Part shown: positions 12,512 to 20,752 of the stretch, piece by piece
How the letters are laid out: each line of letters opens with the position of its first letter
How positions within the stretch are numbered: position 1 is the stretch's first letter
From: Pelomonas sp. Root1237
GTDB taxonomy: Bacteria; Pseudomonadota; Gammaproteobacteria; Burkholderiales; Burkholderiaceae_C
Reading direction: 5' to 3'
DNA length: 64,000 nt
NCBI RefSeq assembly: GCF_001425055.1
Contig: NZ_LMDK01000012.1
Span: 186,001 to 250,000 of the forward strand
Notes under the pieces: generated by a model
Seen by the model: only the letters and a program-made list of their open reading frames with translations
Told to the model about the DNA's origin: nothing
Database searches by the model: none
Made by a program: the position numbers and the translations under genes

Positions 12512-14014
12512 ATGCGTCTTGTCCACCAGTTGTCTCTGCTTCTCATCACCATCGCGCTGGCGGCCGTCGCGGCCGTGGCCGGTCAAGTGGTCTGGAATCT
12601 GCGCGCCGGCTTCAGTGACTATCTGCAGGCTCAGGACGGCGAGCACCTGACGCGACTGATGGAAGCCGCCGAGCGAGACCTGGCCCGGCGCGGCGGGGCG
12701 CCGCAGGACTGGCGCCCGGCGCTGCGTGACTGGCTGGACACCGTGCGCGTGTCGACGGGGCATGGCGGCCCTGCTGAAGGACCACCGCCGGGCGGCCGGT
12801 CCGACGATCCGCCGCCACCGGAGCGTGGCGATCCCGAGGGCCGCCGTCCGCCGCCTGACCCGCGCCGCGACCCACCACCGCCGCGCCGCGATCCTTCCAA
12901 TTTCGGCCCACGCGTCGTTGTGCTGGCTGCCGATGGCATCACCCCGCTGGCGGGCCGCCGCGAGACGCTGGGCCGCCCCGGCCAGACCCGCGCCATCAAG
13001 CTCAATGGCCAGACGCTGGCCGTGCTGCGGCTGGCGGAACGTGCCGGGCCGGCCGAGGGGGTGGACGCCAGTTTCCTGCGACGGCAGTACATCGGCTTGG
13101 GCGTTGTGGTCGGGGGTGTCCTCATCGTGGCCTTGGTGCTGGCACGGCTGCTCGCCGTGCGCTGGGCGCGGCCATTGGCCGAGGCCCAGGTTGCGGCACG
13201 GCGGATCGCGGCGGGCGAGTTCGACGTGCGCCTGCCCGCGCCCCGCGATGGCGGCGGTGCCAGCGAGATCACAGGCCTGCACGCGGACATCAACGGCATG
13301 GCCGAGGCGCTGCAGCGACTGGAGAGCAGCCGCCAGCGCTGGATCGCCGAGCTGTCCCACGAGTTGCGCACGCCGCTGGCCGTGCTGCGTGGCGAGGTCG
13401 AGGCGCTGGTGGACGGCATACGGCCGCTGGACAGCACGGCGCTCACCTCGCTGCAGGAAGAGATCAAGCGCCTTTCCCGCCTGGTTGAAGACTTCCATCT
13501 GCTGGCCACGTCGGAGCTGCGGTCCCTGCCTTGCCAGTTCGAGCCCGTGGCGCCGGTTGCGCTGCTGCAGGCGGCCCTTGAGCGCGTCGCGCCGCGTGCC
13601 AGGGCGCGGGGCCTGGTCATCGAGGCGCCCTTGCCGCAGGTGCTGCCGGCCGCGTGCTGGGATGCGGTGCGAGTCTCTCAACTGCTGGCCAATCTGCTTG
13701 AGAACAGCCTGCGCTACACCGAGGCTCCCGGCCTGCTGCAGGTGTCGGCGCGCTCGCTGGGCACGGCCATCGAGATCCGCATCGAAGACACACCGCCCGG
13801 CGTGGCGGAGGCCGAGCTGGACCGCCTGTTCGACCCGCTCTACCGTGTCGACCCCTCGCGCAGTCGCGCCTTTGGGGGCTCGGGCCTGGGCTTGGCCATC
13901 GCCCGTGCCATCGCGCTGGCCCATGGCGGTCGCCTGCACGCCGAGGCCTCGACGCTGGGCGGCCTGGCCATGGTGCTGACACTGCCGCTCAAACCCGAGG
14001 GAAATGGCCTATGA
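12512..14014 (+). CDS. BaeS-like sensor histidine kinase with proline-rich periplasmic domain
   Basis: Start ATG at 12512 places a transmembrane helix at residues 8-28; the open frame extends upstream but runs into the divergent promoter. The 500-residue product has a periplasmic region with a striking Pro/Arg/Asp-rich stretch at about residues 85-130, a second membrane helix near residues 190-215, a HAMP domain, the H-box ELSHELRTPLAVL (His about 283), the N-box NLLENSLRYTE, and G-boxes ending in GGSGLGLAIARAI. It overlaps the regulator gene by 4 bases. BaeS and its relatives sense envelope stress or metals. The proline-rich insert is unusual and may be a ligand- or partner-binding segment. 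Confidence 0.92.
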   Translation: MRLVHQLSLLLITIALAAVAAVAGQVVWNLRAGFSDYLQAQDGEHLTRLMEAAERDLARRGGAPQDWRPALRDWLDTVRVSTGHGGPAEGPPPGGRSDDPPPPERGDPEGRRPPPDPRRDPPPPRRDPSNFGPRVVVLAADGITPLAGRRETLGRPGQTRAIKLNGQTLAVLRLAERAGPAEGVDASFLRRQYIGLGVVVGGVLIVALVLARLLAVRWARPLAEAQVAARRIAAGEFDVRLPAPRDGGGASEITGLHADINGMAEALQRLESSRQRWIAELSHELRTPLAVLRGEVEALVDGIRPLDSTALTSLQEEIKRLSRLVEDFHLLATSELRSLPCQFEPVAPVALLQAALERVAPRARARGLVIEAPLPQVLPAACWDAVRVSQLLANLLENSLRYTEAPGLLQVSARSLGTAIEIRIEDTPPGVAEAELDRLFDPLYRVDPSRSRAFGGSGLGLAIARAIALAHGGRLHAEASTLGGLAMVLTLPLKPEGNGL

Positions 14015-14700
14015 GCGATCTCATCCTGATCGTCGAGGACGAGCCCAAGCTGGCGGCCCTGGTGCGGGACTATCTGCAGGCCGCCGGCTACCGCAGCGAA
14101 TGGCTGGCCGATGGCCGCCAGGCGCTGGAGAGGCTCAAGACCGGCCCGATGCCGGCGGCGGTGCTGCTGGACGTCATGCTGCCCGGGCTGGACGGCCTGG
14201 AGGTCTGCCGCGCCGTGCGCATGTTCAGCGACGTGCCCATCCTCATCAACAGCGCCCGTGTCGAGGAACTGGACCGGCTGCTTGGCCTGGAACTCGGCGC
14301 GGACGACTACGTCTGCAAGCCCTTCAGCCCGCGCGAACTCGTGGCCCGCGTGAAGGCCCTGCTGCGCCGCGCCCAGGGACGGCTGGCGCCGGCCACACTG
14401 GTGCCGGCGGGTGGCGGCTTTGCGGTGGATGAGGCGGGCCAGCGCATCGTCTGGCAGGAGCAGGCGCTGTCGTTGACGCCGGTGGAGTTCCGCCTGTTGC
14501 GCCAGCTGCTGCAACAGCCGGGGCGCGTTTTCGAACGGTCCCAACTGCTGGATCTCATCCACGAGGACTTCCGCGACGTGTCCGACCGGGTTGTCGACAG
14601 CCATATCAAGAACATCCGCCGCAAGCTGGCGGCGCTGGAGCCAGCCCAGGAATGCATCGCTTCGGTGTACGGCGTGGGCTACCGGCTGGACCTGGCCTGA
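14011..14700 (+). CDS. BaeR-like OmpR-family response regulator
   Basis: A 229-residue regulator. The receiver has IVEDEPKLA at the N-terminus, the phospho-acceptor Asp at about residue 54 (LLDVMLPG) and Lys in YVCKPFSPREL. The C-terminal winged helix has LSLTPVEFRLLRQLL and the recognition region VDSHIKNIRRKL. The sequence ILINSARVEELDRLLGLELGADDY matches the BaeR subgroup, in which the usual LTAR is altered. It is translationally coupled to the kinase. The nearby divergent cytochrome gene is a likely target. Confidence 0.94.
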   Translation: MSDLILIVEDEPKLAALVRDYLQAAGYRSEWLADGRQALERLKTGPMPAAVLLDVMLPGLDGLEVCRAVRMFSDVPILINSARVEELDRLLGLELGADDYVCKPFSPRELVARVKALLRRAQGRLAPATLVPAGGGFAVDEAGQRIVWQEQALSLTPVEFRLLRQLLQQPGRVFERSQLLDLIHEDFRDVSDRVVDSHIKNIRRKLAALEPAQECIASVYGVGYRLDLA

Positions 14701-14762
14701 GCCTGCTTTCTCCACTGCGTTGCTTTTGGACAACTCATCACGGGCGCCGTACCTGCACTGAA

Positions 14763-14782
14763 ACCAGAGGCACTCCTCTGGT
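14763..14782. repeat. Inverted repeat after the response-regulator gene
   Basis: Arms ACCAGAGG and CCTCTGGT flank CACT, 63 bases after the regulator stop. No T-run follows on the plus strand, so a classical terminator is doubtful; it may protect the 3' end of the mRNA or be a protein site. Confidence 0.35.
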
Positions 14783-14873
14783 GCCCAAGTGACCCATCAT
14801 GGGCTTTCTGTCCCCATTCCGGGAAAACCAGACTGCGCCTGCAATTGAATCCTCCGCCACATTGGGATATTGT

Positions 14874-14887
14874 TGACAGCGTTGTCT
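14874..14887. promoter_or_regulatory. LacI-family-like operator candidate 1
   Basis: TGACAGCGTTGTCT fits the pattern TGnnAnCGnTnnCA of LacI/GalR-family operators at every fixed position except the last base. It overlaps a TTGACA hexamer, so a bound repressor would block a promoter there. Confidence 0.4.
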
Positions 14888-14930
14888 ATTTGAATTGACC
14901 CGCAGATCGATGTGCTCTTGGCAAGGATGC

Positions 14931-14944
14931 TGAGATCGCTACCA
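14931..14944. promoter_or_regulatory. LacI-family-like operator candidate 2
   Basis: TGAGATCGCTACCA keeps all fixed positions of TGnnAnCGnTnnCA. Its right half CGCTACCA is identical to that of candidate 3, 205 bases downstream, which argues against chance. Confidence 0.4.
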
Positions 14945-15135
14945 AAGCTCATCCCCGATGGTTGCGCGCAAGCGCACGATTCGCTGTCCGGCCACCCCGG
15001 AAAGAGCTGCTTTCGCAGGTGTTGTTGATTGCGCACACGGCAAGATCAACTCGCGTAAACCCCAGGAGTCATGGGGAGGCCAAAACGTACAGTACGCAGG
15101 CGCCTGCAACGGGCACTCTCTTTTTTGAGGAGTGC

Positions 15136-15149
15136 TGGTAACGCTACCA
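15136..15149. promoter_or_regulatory. LacI-family-like operator candidate 3 (near-perfect palindrome)
   Basis: TGGTAACGCTACCA has complementary TGGTA and TACCA arms around a CG centre, the standard form of a LacI/GalR-family operator. It lies 74 bases before the receptor's ATG at 15223, within the expected leader or promoter. LacI-family operators of this form control sugar-uptake TonB receptors in Caulobacter and Xanthomonas relatives. No lacI-type gene lies in the window. Confidence 0.6.
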
Positions 15150-15222
15150 AGTGCTGGCATCAGTGGGCCATAGAGTCGTCATCAATCGGCGCTACAGCCG
15201 CTTAAAGCAAGTAAGGAGACAA

Positions 15223-18200
15223 ATGAAACACCCTCAGATTTCCAAAGTTCGGCGTGGTCCCGTGCGGTCCATCCGGCTCAAGCCCGTTGCGTGGGCCTCG
15301 TCGATCGCGTTGCTCACGGGTGCCGCGGCCGTGCATGCCCAGCAGGCTGGCGCTGCGGCACCTGCATCTGCGGCGTCGGCTGCTGCCAACTCCCTGGAGA
15401 CCGTGGTCATCACGGGTATTCGCCGGTCCCTTGACAGCGCTGTCACCCTGAAGCGCGATTCACGCGGCTTGGTCGATGGCATCGTGGCCGAAGACATCGG
15501 CAAGTTCCCGGACACCAACCTCGCCGAGTCGATGCAGCGCATCGCCGGCGTGTCCATCGACCGGAACATGAGCGGTGAAGGCTCGCAAGTCACCGTTCGC
15601 GGTGTCGGCCCCGCATTCAACATGGTGCTGCTGAACGGCCGGCAGATGCCGACCTCCAATCCCTCCGGTAATGCCGGCCGCGCCTTCGACTTTGCCAACC
15701 TGTCCTCCGACGCAGTTTCCGCGCTGGAGGTGTACAAGACCGCGCGAGCCTCGTCGCCGACGGGCGGTATCGGCGCCACCATCAACGTCAAGACGGCCCG
15801 CCCGCTGGATGTGCGCGAAACCATCGCCAGCATCGGCATCAAGGCCAACTATGACGAGTCGATCGGCCGCCTGCCGGGCGAGATTGCGGGCTCGAAGGTC
15901 ACGCCAGAAATCTCCGGCATCTACAGCACGTCCTTCGGGGACCGCACGCTCGGCATCTCGATCAGCGGCAACTACTCGAAGCGCAATTCGGGCTCCAACA
16001 ACGCCTTCACTGGCAACGGTTGGCAAACTCAGCCGATTACGAACGGTGCCGCCGGTACGGCGTATGACGGTGTTCCGGCCGGCAACCTGAAGAACTTCCC
16101 GACCAGCGGCTATGTGACGCACACGAATGACGTGCGTTACCGCGTGACCGATCTGGAGCGCGAGCGCATCAACGGTCAGGCCGTTCTGCAGTTCGCCCCG
16201 ACGAAGGAACTGAAGTTCACGCTGGACCACACGATTGCCATCAACGCGACCAAGCAGAACGCCATTGAGAACTCCTCCTGGTTCGGCCCCTCGTATTCGG
16301 GCCCGTTGAATGGCCAGCCGCCCACGACCTTCACCGCCACGGGTCAGGTCTACGACCCGATCATCCAGACGGCCACCTGGGACGGCACGCACGACTTCGC
16401 GATGTACGCTGCCCAGCAGGCGGTCAAGACCAAGCTGAACTCCACCGGGTTCAATGCGGCATGGAAGGTCAGCGAGAAGCTGAACATCGATCTCGACGCT
16501 CACCATTCGACGTCCCGGACCAATCCGGACAGCCCTTATGGCGACACCAACGTCATTGACCTGGCAATGTTCAACCAGGGCAACACGACGATGTACTACG
16601 ACCAGAAGTTCCCGGTCATGCAGTCGCCCGGCTTGAAGTACGACTCCAGCAAGACCACCGTCACGGGCTCGCAGTTCACCAACAACATTTCCTATCAGGA
16701 CGTCGATCAGGTCCAGGCCAGCGGCACCTACAAGCTCAGCGCCGACGACAAGCTGCTCGCCGGCCTCGGTTTCACCAAGCTGAAGAATCGTTCCGCCGGC
16801 TCGAACAACTTCCACGGCGACTGGGGTGGCATCGGCCCGCAAGGCTCGTTCAAGGACATGACCGTCGCCCAGTACAACATCGCCAGCTTCTACGGCCGGA
16901 TTCCTGGCAGCAGCGACGCGCGCCAGTTCCCGACGTTCTTCGTGCCGAACTTCGACCAACTGCGTGCGCAGGCCGTCAAGAACGCGCAGTCGTATCGTCC
17001 GACGTCGCTCCCGCCGGGCAATCCGCTGAGCGCGGCGGAGGCAGATGCCTACTTCAAGCCGTATACCGACTTCACCAACGGCAACGATTGGCGCACCACC
17101 GAGAAGTCGACCGCGGCCTACGGTCAGTGGGACCACTCGTTCGACACGTCCATCCCGATGAACCTGTCGGTCGGTCTGCGCTATGAGCAGACGAAGATCA
17201 CGTCCTCGTCACAAGTCACCTCCTACAACGCCACCACCTGGTATGCGGAAAACGAGGTGAGGCTCGATGGCGCAACCACGACCTTCGGTACCAAGGACGG
17301 CAAGTACAGCTATTGGCTGCCCAGCATCGACTGGGATGCCGACCTGACGTCCGATATCAAGGTGCGCGCGAGCTACGGTGTCAACATCGGTCGCCCGAAC
17401 TTCGGCGACATGCTGGGCGGTGTCGCTCTGAACGCGAACTCGGGCCGCTACAACATCCACGGCGCCGGTTCGACCGGTGACCCGGCACTGAAGCCGCTGA
17501 AGTCCAAGAACTTGGACCTGTCTGCTGAGTACTACTACGCCAAGTCGTCGTATGTGGCAGCGGGCGCCTTCTACAAGAAGGTATCCGACTTCTTCACCAC
17601 GAAAACGGTTCAGCAAACGTTCGCCGGCCTGAACCAGCCTGCCAGTGGCACGTATTTCGACGCTGCCCGGGCGTCGGGTATTCCTGCTGACAGTCCCAAG
17701 CTGCTGCGCAACTACATCTTCAAGAACTACAACGGCCAGCCGGGCGTCACGGTCACCGATGCCAGTGACCCGAACTTCCTGAAGGGCAACATTGCGGGCA
17801 CGGTCCCCGGCGCCCAGCCGCTGATCTTCGACATCACGACGCCGTCCAATGCCGGTGGCGACAACATCAAGGGCCTGGAGTTCAACTTCCAGCACATGTT
17901 CAGCACCAGTGGCTTCGGCGTCTCGGGCAACTACACGCTGGTCCGCAGTGGCCTGAAGTACCGCAACGACGCGTCAAGCACCGATGTGCAGTCCCCTCTG
18001 GTGGGTGTCAGCGATTCCGCCAACGTGGTGGGCTTCTACGAAAACGACCAGTGGTCGATTCGTGCCGCCTACAACTGGCGCGATTCGTTCCTCTTGGGTA
18101 ACGACAACGGCAACAACCCGCGGTACACCGAGGCCTATGGTCAGGTGGACGCGTCCATCGGCTACAAGATTGGCAAGAACCTGACCCTGCAGGCCGACTT

Positions 18201-18312
18201 GCTGAACTTGAACGATGGCTACATCCGCACCCATGGCCGCAGCAAGAACGAGATCATCTCCGCGATCCAGACGGGCCGCCGTTACCTGGTCGGTGCTCGC
18301 TATCGCTTCTGA
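15223..18312 (+). CDS. TonB-dependent receptor, Caulobacter/Xanthomonas type
   Basis: ATG at 15223 is chosen because AAGGAG precedes it and it gives a standard long signal peptide ending AAVHAQQ; the frame is open further upstream. The 1029-residue product has a Ton-box-like start (LETVVITGIRRSLDSAV), a plug domain with EDIGKFPDTNLAESMQRIAGVSIDR and VTVRGVGPAFNMVLLNGRQMPT, and a large beta-barrel ending in aromatic YLVGARYRF. These features match the TIGR01782-type subfamily, whose known members often import carbohydrates. It is followed by a hairpin and then by the halogenase operon on the same strand. Operator-like sites upstream suggest induction by its ligand. Confidence 0.95.
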   Translation: MKHPQISKVRRGPVRSIRLKPVAWASSIALLTGAAAVHAQQAGAAAPASAASAAANSLETVVITGIRRSLDSAVTLKRDSRGLVDGIVAEDIGKFPDTNLAESMQRIAGVSIDRNMSGEGSQVTVRGVGPAFNMVLLNGRQMPTSNPSGNAGRAFDFANLSSDAVSALEVYKTARASSPTGGIGATINVKTARPLDVRETIASIGIKANYDESIGRLPGEIAGSKVTPEISGIYSTSFGDRTLGISISGNYSKRNSGSNNAFTGNGWQTQPITNGAAGTAYDGVPAGNLKNFPTSGYVTHTNDVRYRVTDLERERINGQAVLQFAPTKELKFTLDHTIAINATKQNAIENSSWFGPSYSGPLNGQPPTTFTATGQVYDPIIQTATWDGTHDFAMYAAQQAVKTKLNSTGFNAAWKVSEKLNIDLDAHHSTSRTNPDSPYGDTNVIDLAMFNQGNTTMYYDQKFPVMQSPGLKYDSSKTTVTGSQFTNNISYQDVDQVQASGTYKLSADDKLLAGLGFTKLKNRSAGSNNFHGDWGGIGPQGSFKDMTVAQYNIASFYGRIPGSSDARQFPTFFVPNFDQLRAQAVKNAQSYRPTSLPPGNPLSAAEADAYFKPYTDFTNGNDWRTTEKSTAAYGQWDHSFDTSIPMNLSVGLRYEQTKITSSSQVTSYNATTWYAENEVRLDGATTTFGTKDGKYSYWLPSIDWDADLTSDIKVRASYGVNIGRPNFGDMLGGVALNANSGRYNIHGAGSTGDPALKPLKSKNLDLSAEYYYAKSSYVAAGAFYKKVSDFFTTKTVQQTFAGLNQPASGTYFDAARASGIPADSPKLLRNYIFKNYNGQPGVTVTDASDPNFLKGNIAGTVPGAQPLIFDITTPSNAGGDNIKGLEFNFQHMFSTSGFGVSGNYTLVRSGLKYRNDASSTDVQSPLVGVSDSANVVGFYENDQWSIRAAYNWRDSFLLGNDNGNNPRYTEAYGQVDASIGYKIGKNLTLQADLLNLNDGYIRTHGRSKNEIISAIQTGRRYLVGARYRF

Positions 18313-18370
18313 GCGATGAGCACCGCCGCCCGGTAAACGCCCCTCGGGGCCGTTCGCCGGGCGACCCAGA

Positions 18371-18415
18371 TTGGCCGAGGCGGGCGCGCAACGCCCACCT
18401 CGGCCAAATTTCCTT
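18371..18415 (+). terminator. Strong hairpin with weak T-run between the TonB receptor and the halogenase operon
   Basis: Arms TTGGCCGAGG and CCTCGGCCAA, extended inward by GGGCG/CGCCC around a CGCAA loop, form a stem of about 15 pairs, followed by ATTTCCTTT. It lies 58 bases after the receptor stop and 57 bases before the halogenase start. The T-run is interrupted, so it may be a partial terminator or a 3'-end stabiliser that keeps receptor mRNA above that of the downstream genes. Confidence 0.6.
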
Positions 18416-18472
18416 TCAGAATTCCTCGGCCTTTGCGGCGTGCCCGGCACCCGCACGGCCATACTTTGCGGG

Positions 18473-20035
18473 ATGAGTTCCGAGGTGACGACAGCCGTTC
18501 GACGTATCGTGGTGCTGGGGGGAGGCTCGGCCGGTTGGTTGACGGCTGCGACCCTGGCGGCGGAACTGGGCGGTGACGGCCCCGACGCGCTGCAGATCAC
18601 GCTCATCGAATCCCCCGACGTGCCCTCCATCGGCGTGGGCGAGGGCACCTGGCCGACGATGCGCGCCACGCTGCATCGCATCGGCCTCAGTGAAGTCGAC
18701 CTGATCCGCGAATGCGACGCAGCCTTCAAGCAGGGCTCCTGCTTCGACGGCTGGCTGTACGGCGGTGCCGGTGATCGCTACTACCACCCCTTCACGTTGC
18801 CTCACGGCCATGGCGAGGCCGACCTGGCAGGCGCATGGCTGCAGGCGGGCGGCGAGCACGCGTTTGCCGAAAGCGTGGGTGCGCAGCCGCATGTGTGCGA
18901 CGCACGCCTGGCGCCCAAGCAGACGACGACGCCGGACTTCGCCGGCGTCCTCAACTACGGCTACCACTTCGACGCTGTCAAGCTCGGCCATCTGCTGCGC
19001 CGTCATGCGACGACGGTGCTCGGCGTTCGCCACATCGTCGATCACTTCGTCGCCGTGCGTTCGCACGAGAACGGCGACATCGCGGCGCTTGCGACCCGCG
19101 AGCACGGCGATCTCGAAGGCGATCTCTTCATCGACTGCTCCGGCATGGCCAGTTTGCTGCTGGGCCAGCACTACGGCGTCGGCCTCCGATGCCAAAAGGG
19201 CGTCCTCTTCAACGACAGCGCACTGGCCGTGCAGGTGCCGCATGCCGATGCCAAGGCGCCGCTCGCATCGGCCACCATCTCCACAGCCCATGCCGAGGGC
19301 TGGACGTGGGACATCGGCCTGCCCACGCGGCGCGGCATCGGCTTGGTGTTTTCAAGCGGCCATACCGACGATGCCGCCGCCGAGCGCGCGCTGCTGGGCC
19401 ATCTGCAGCGCAACGGGCTGTCGCTGGGCGACGCAACGCCACGCCGGCTCAGCTTCAGCCCCGGCTACCGCGAGCATTTCTGGCATCGCAACTGCGTCGC
19501 CGTTGGGCTGTCTGCCGGCTTCATCGAGCCGCTGGAGGCGTCCGCGCTGGCGCTGGTCGAACTGTCGGCCGCGATGATCCGCGACGAGATGCCTGCCAAT
19601 CGCGCCGACATGGACCTCGTCGCCAAACGCTTCAACGAGGCCTTCGCCTACCGCTGGTCGCGCATCATCGATTTCCTGAAGCTGCACTATGTGCTGAGCC
19701 GCCGCGACGACGCGGACTACTGGCGCGAGCACCGCAGCGCAGCGACGCAACCCGAGTCGCTGCGCGAACTGCTGCAGCTCTGGGCTCACCGCGCGCCGTC
19801 GCGCAACGACTTCTATCGCAACGAAGAGGTCTTCCCCGCCGCGAGCTACCAGTACGTGCTCTATGGCATGCATTTCAAGCCCGCGCTGCGGGCCCCGCGT
19901 GCCGACCAGCGGACCCAAGCCGAAACCGGCCTCAAGGACGTGACGACAATCACCCGGCGGTTGCTGGGCGGCCTGCCCCGCCACCGCGATCTCATCCAAC
20001 ACATCCGCGAGCACGGCATGCCGCCGGCCGCTTGA
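18473..20035 (+). CDS. Tryptophan-halogenase-family flavoprotein (first copy)
   Basis: ATG at 18473 is chosen as it puts the FAD-binding motif GGGSAGW at residues 16-22; the frame is open further upstream. The product is 520 residues, the normal length for the family. Lys86 in FKQGSCF corresponds to the catalytic Lys (K79 in PrnA). The block GVGEGTWPTMR replaces the usual GVGEATIPTL. The WxWxIP signature is altered to WTWDIGLP, and EPLES becomes EPLEA. FAD-dependent halogenases use reduced flavin, O2 and halide; with these changes, halogenation is uncertain and another oxidation is possible. It is first of four tightly spaced genes. No flavin reductase gene is nearby. Confidence 0.88.
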   Translation: MSSEVTTAVRRIVVLGGGSAGWLTAATLAAELGGDGPDALQITLIESPDVPSIGVGEGTWPTMRATLHRIGLSEVDLIRECDAAFKQGSCFDGWLYGGAGDRYYHPFTLPHGHGEADLAGAWLQAGGEHAFAESVGAQPHVCDARLAPKQTTTPDFAGVLNYGYHFDAVKLGHLLRRHATTVLGVRHIVDHFVAVRSHENGDIAALATREHGDLEGDLFIDCSGMASLLLGQHYGVGLRCQKGVLFNDSALAVQVPHADAKAPLASATISTAHAEGWTWDIGLPTRRGIGLVFSSGHTDDAAAERALLGHLQRNGLSLGDATPRRLSFSPGYREHFWHRNCVAVGLSAGFIEPLEASALALVELSAAMIRDEMPANRADMDLVAKRFNEAFAYRWSRIIDFLKLHYVLSRRDDADYWREHRSAATQPESLRELLQLWAHRAPSRNDFYRNEEVFPAASYQYVLYGMHFKPALRAPRADQRTQAETGLKDVTTITRRLLGGLPRHRDLIQHIREHGMPPAA

Positions 20036-20051
20036 TTCCCAGAGCCCATCC

Positions 20052-20747
20052 ATGCCGCAACTGCTCAACAACATCCAGCACAAGGACCTGCGCGTCATCA
20101 CCCAGCGCGGCGCGAAGTGGGGGGACGACATCATGTCGGCGCCCGTCACGGTGGACGAGTTCCGCAAGCTCCAGGCGCATTACCCCATCGTCTTCCAGAC
20201 TGACGGCAAGGGCGGCTTCGCGCCGGCGGCGCTGTTCGGCCTGCAGGAGGGGGAGAACCTGTTCCTGAACGAGCAGGGCTGGGATGCCGACTACCTGCCG
20301 CTGTCCGTGCAGCGCCTGCCGTTCTCCATCGGCATCGCCGATGACGAGCTGCGCATGATGGTCGACATGGACAGCAAGCGCGTCAGCCCGGGCGCCGAGG
20401 GTGAGGCCGTGTTCCTGCCGCATGGCGGCACGACCGACTTCACCGAGAACGCGAACTCCGTGCTGCGCACGCTGCACGAGGGCCTGCAGACGACGACCGA
20501 CTTCGTGCAGACGCTGACGCAGCACGAGCTGCTGGAGTCCTTCGTGCTCGACGTCGAGCGCCCGGACGGCTCGCGCGGCCAGCTGGTGGGCTACTACATC
20601 ATCCACGAGGAGCGCCTCGCCGCGTTGGACGCCAGCACCGTCGGCCTGCTGCACCAGGCCGACTACCTGCAGCCTATCTACATGGCCATCGCGTCGCTGT
20701 CCAACTTCACCAAGCTGATCAAGCGCCACCTCGCACGGGAGGTCTGA
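20052..20747 (+). CDS. SapC-family protein
   Basis: A 231-residue soluble protein 16 bases after the first halogenase. The pattern AKWGDDIMSAPVTVDEFRKLQAHYPIVF near the N-terminus and LFGLQEGENLFLN and YLPLSVQRLPFSIG further on are typical of the SapC family (PF07277), named for a Campylobacter S-layer-linked gene. The biochemical function of SapC proteins is not established. They recur next to tryptophan-halogenase-like genes and TonB receptors in Proteobacteria, as here. No signal peptide is seen, so it probably works in the cytoplasm with its neighbours, perhaps as partner or substrate carrier; this is inference. Confidence 0.88.
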   Translation: MPQLLNNIQHKDLRVITQRGAKWGDDIMSAPVTVDEFRKLQAHYPIVFQTDGKGGFAPAALFGLQEGENLFLNEQGWDADYLPLSVQRLPFSIGIADDELRMMVDMDSKRVSPGAEGEAVFLPHGGTTDFTENANSVLRTLHEGLQTTTDFVQTLTQHELLESFVLDVERPDGSRGQLVGYYIIHEERLAALDASTVGLLHQADYLQPIYMAIASLSNFTKLIKRHLAREV

Positions 20748-20752
20748 GCAGG

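Larger units (their letters stand above)
14701..15222. other. 522-base non-coding region upstream of the TonB-dependent receptor
   Basis: No convincing gene was found on either strand. The region has lower GC content than its surroundings and holds a hairpin after the regulator gene (14763-14782), three LacI-family-like operator candidates (14874, 14931, 15136), and a run of T at 15120-15126 between short complementary arms (GCACTC and GAGTGC). A TTGACA hexamer at 14873 overlaps the first operator candidate, but no good -10 box lies at the right distance. The ribosome site AAGGAG lies just before the receptor start. The long leader suits a tightly regulated promoter. Confidence 0.6.

Noticed and set aside
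11630-13939. 769-codon minus-strand frame spanning the cytochrome and the kinase
   Set aside because: Crosses a divergent promoter region and two well-supported genes; low-complexity product.
15460-17136. 558-codon frame antisense to the first TonB receptor
   Set aside because: Val/Arg/Gly-rich shadow frame without domains.
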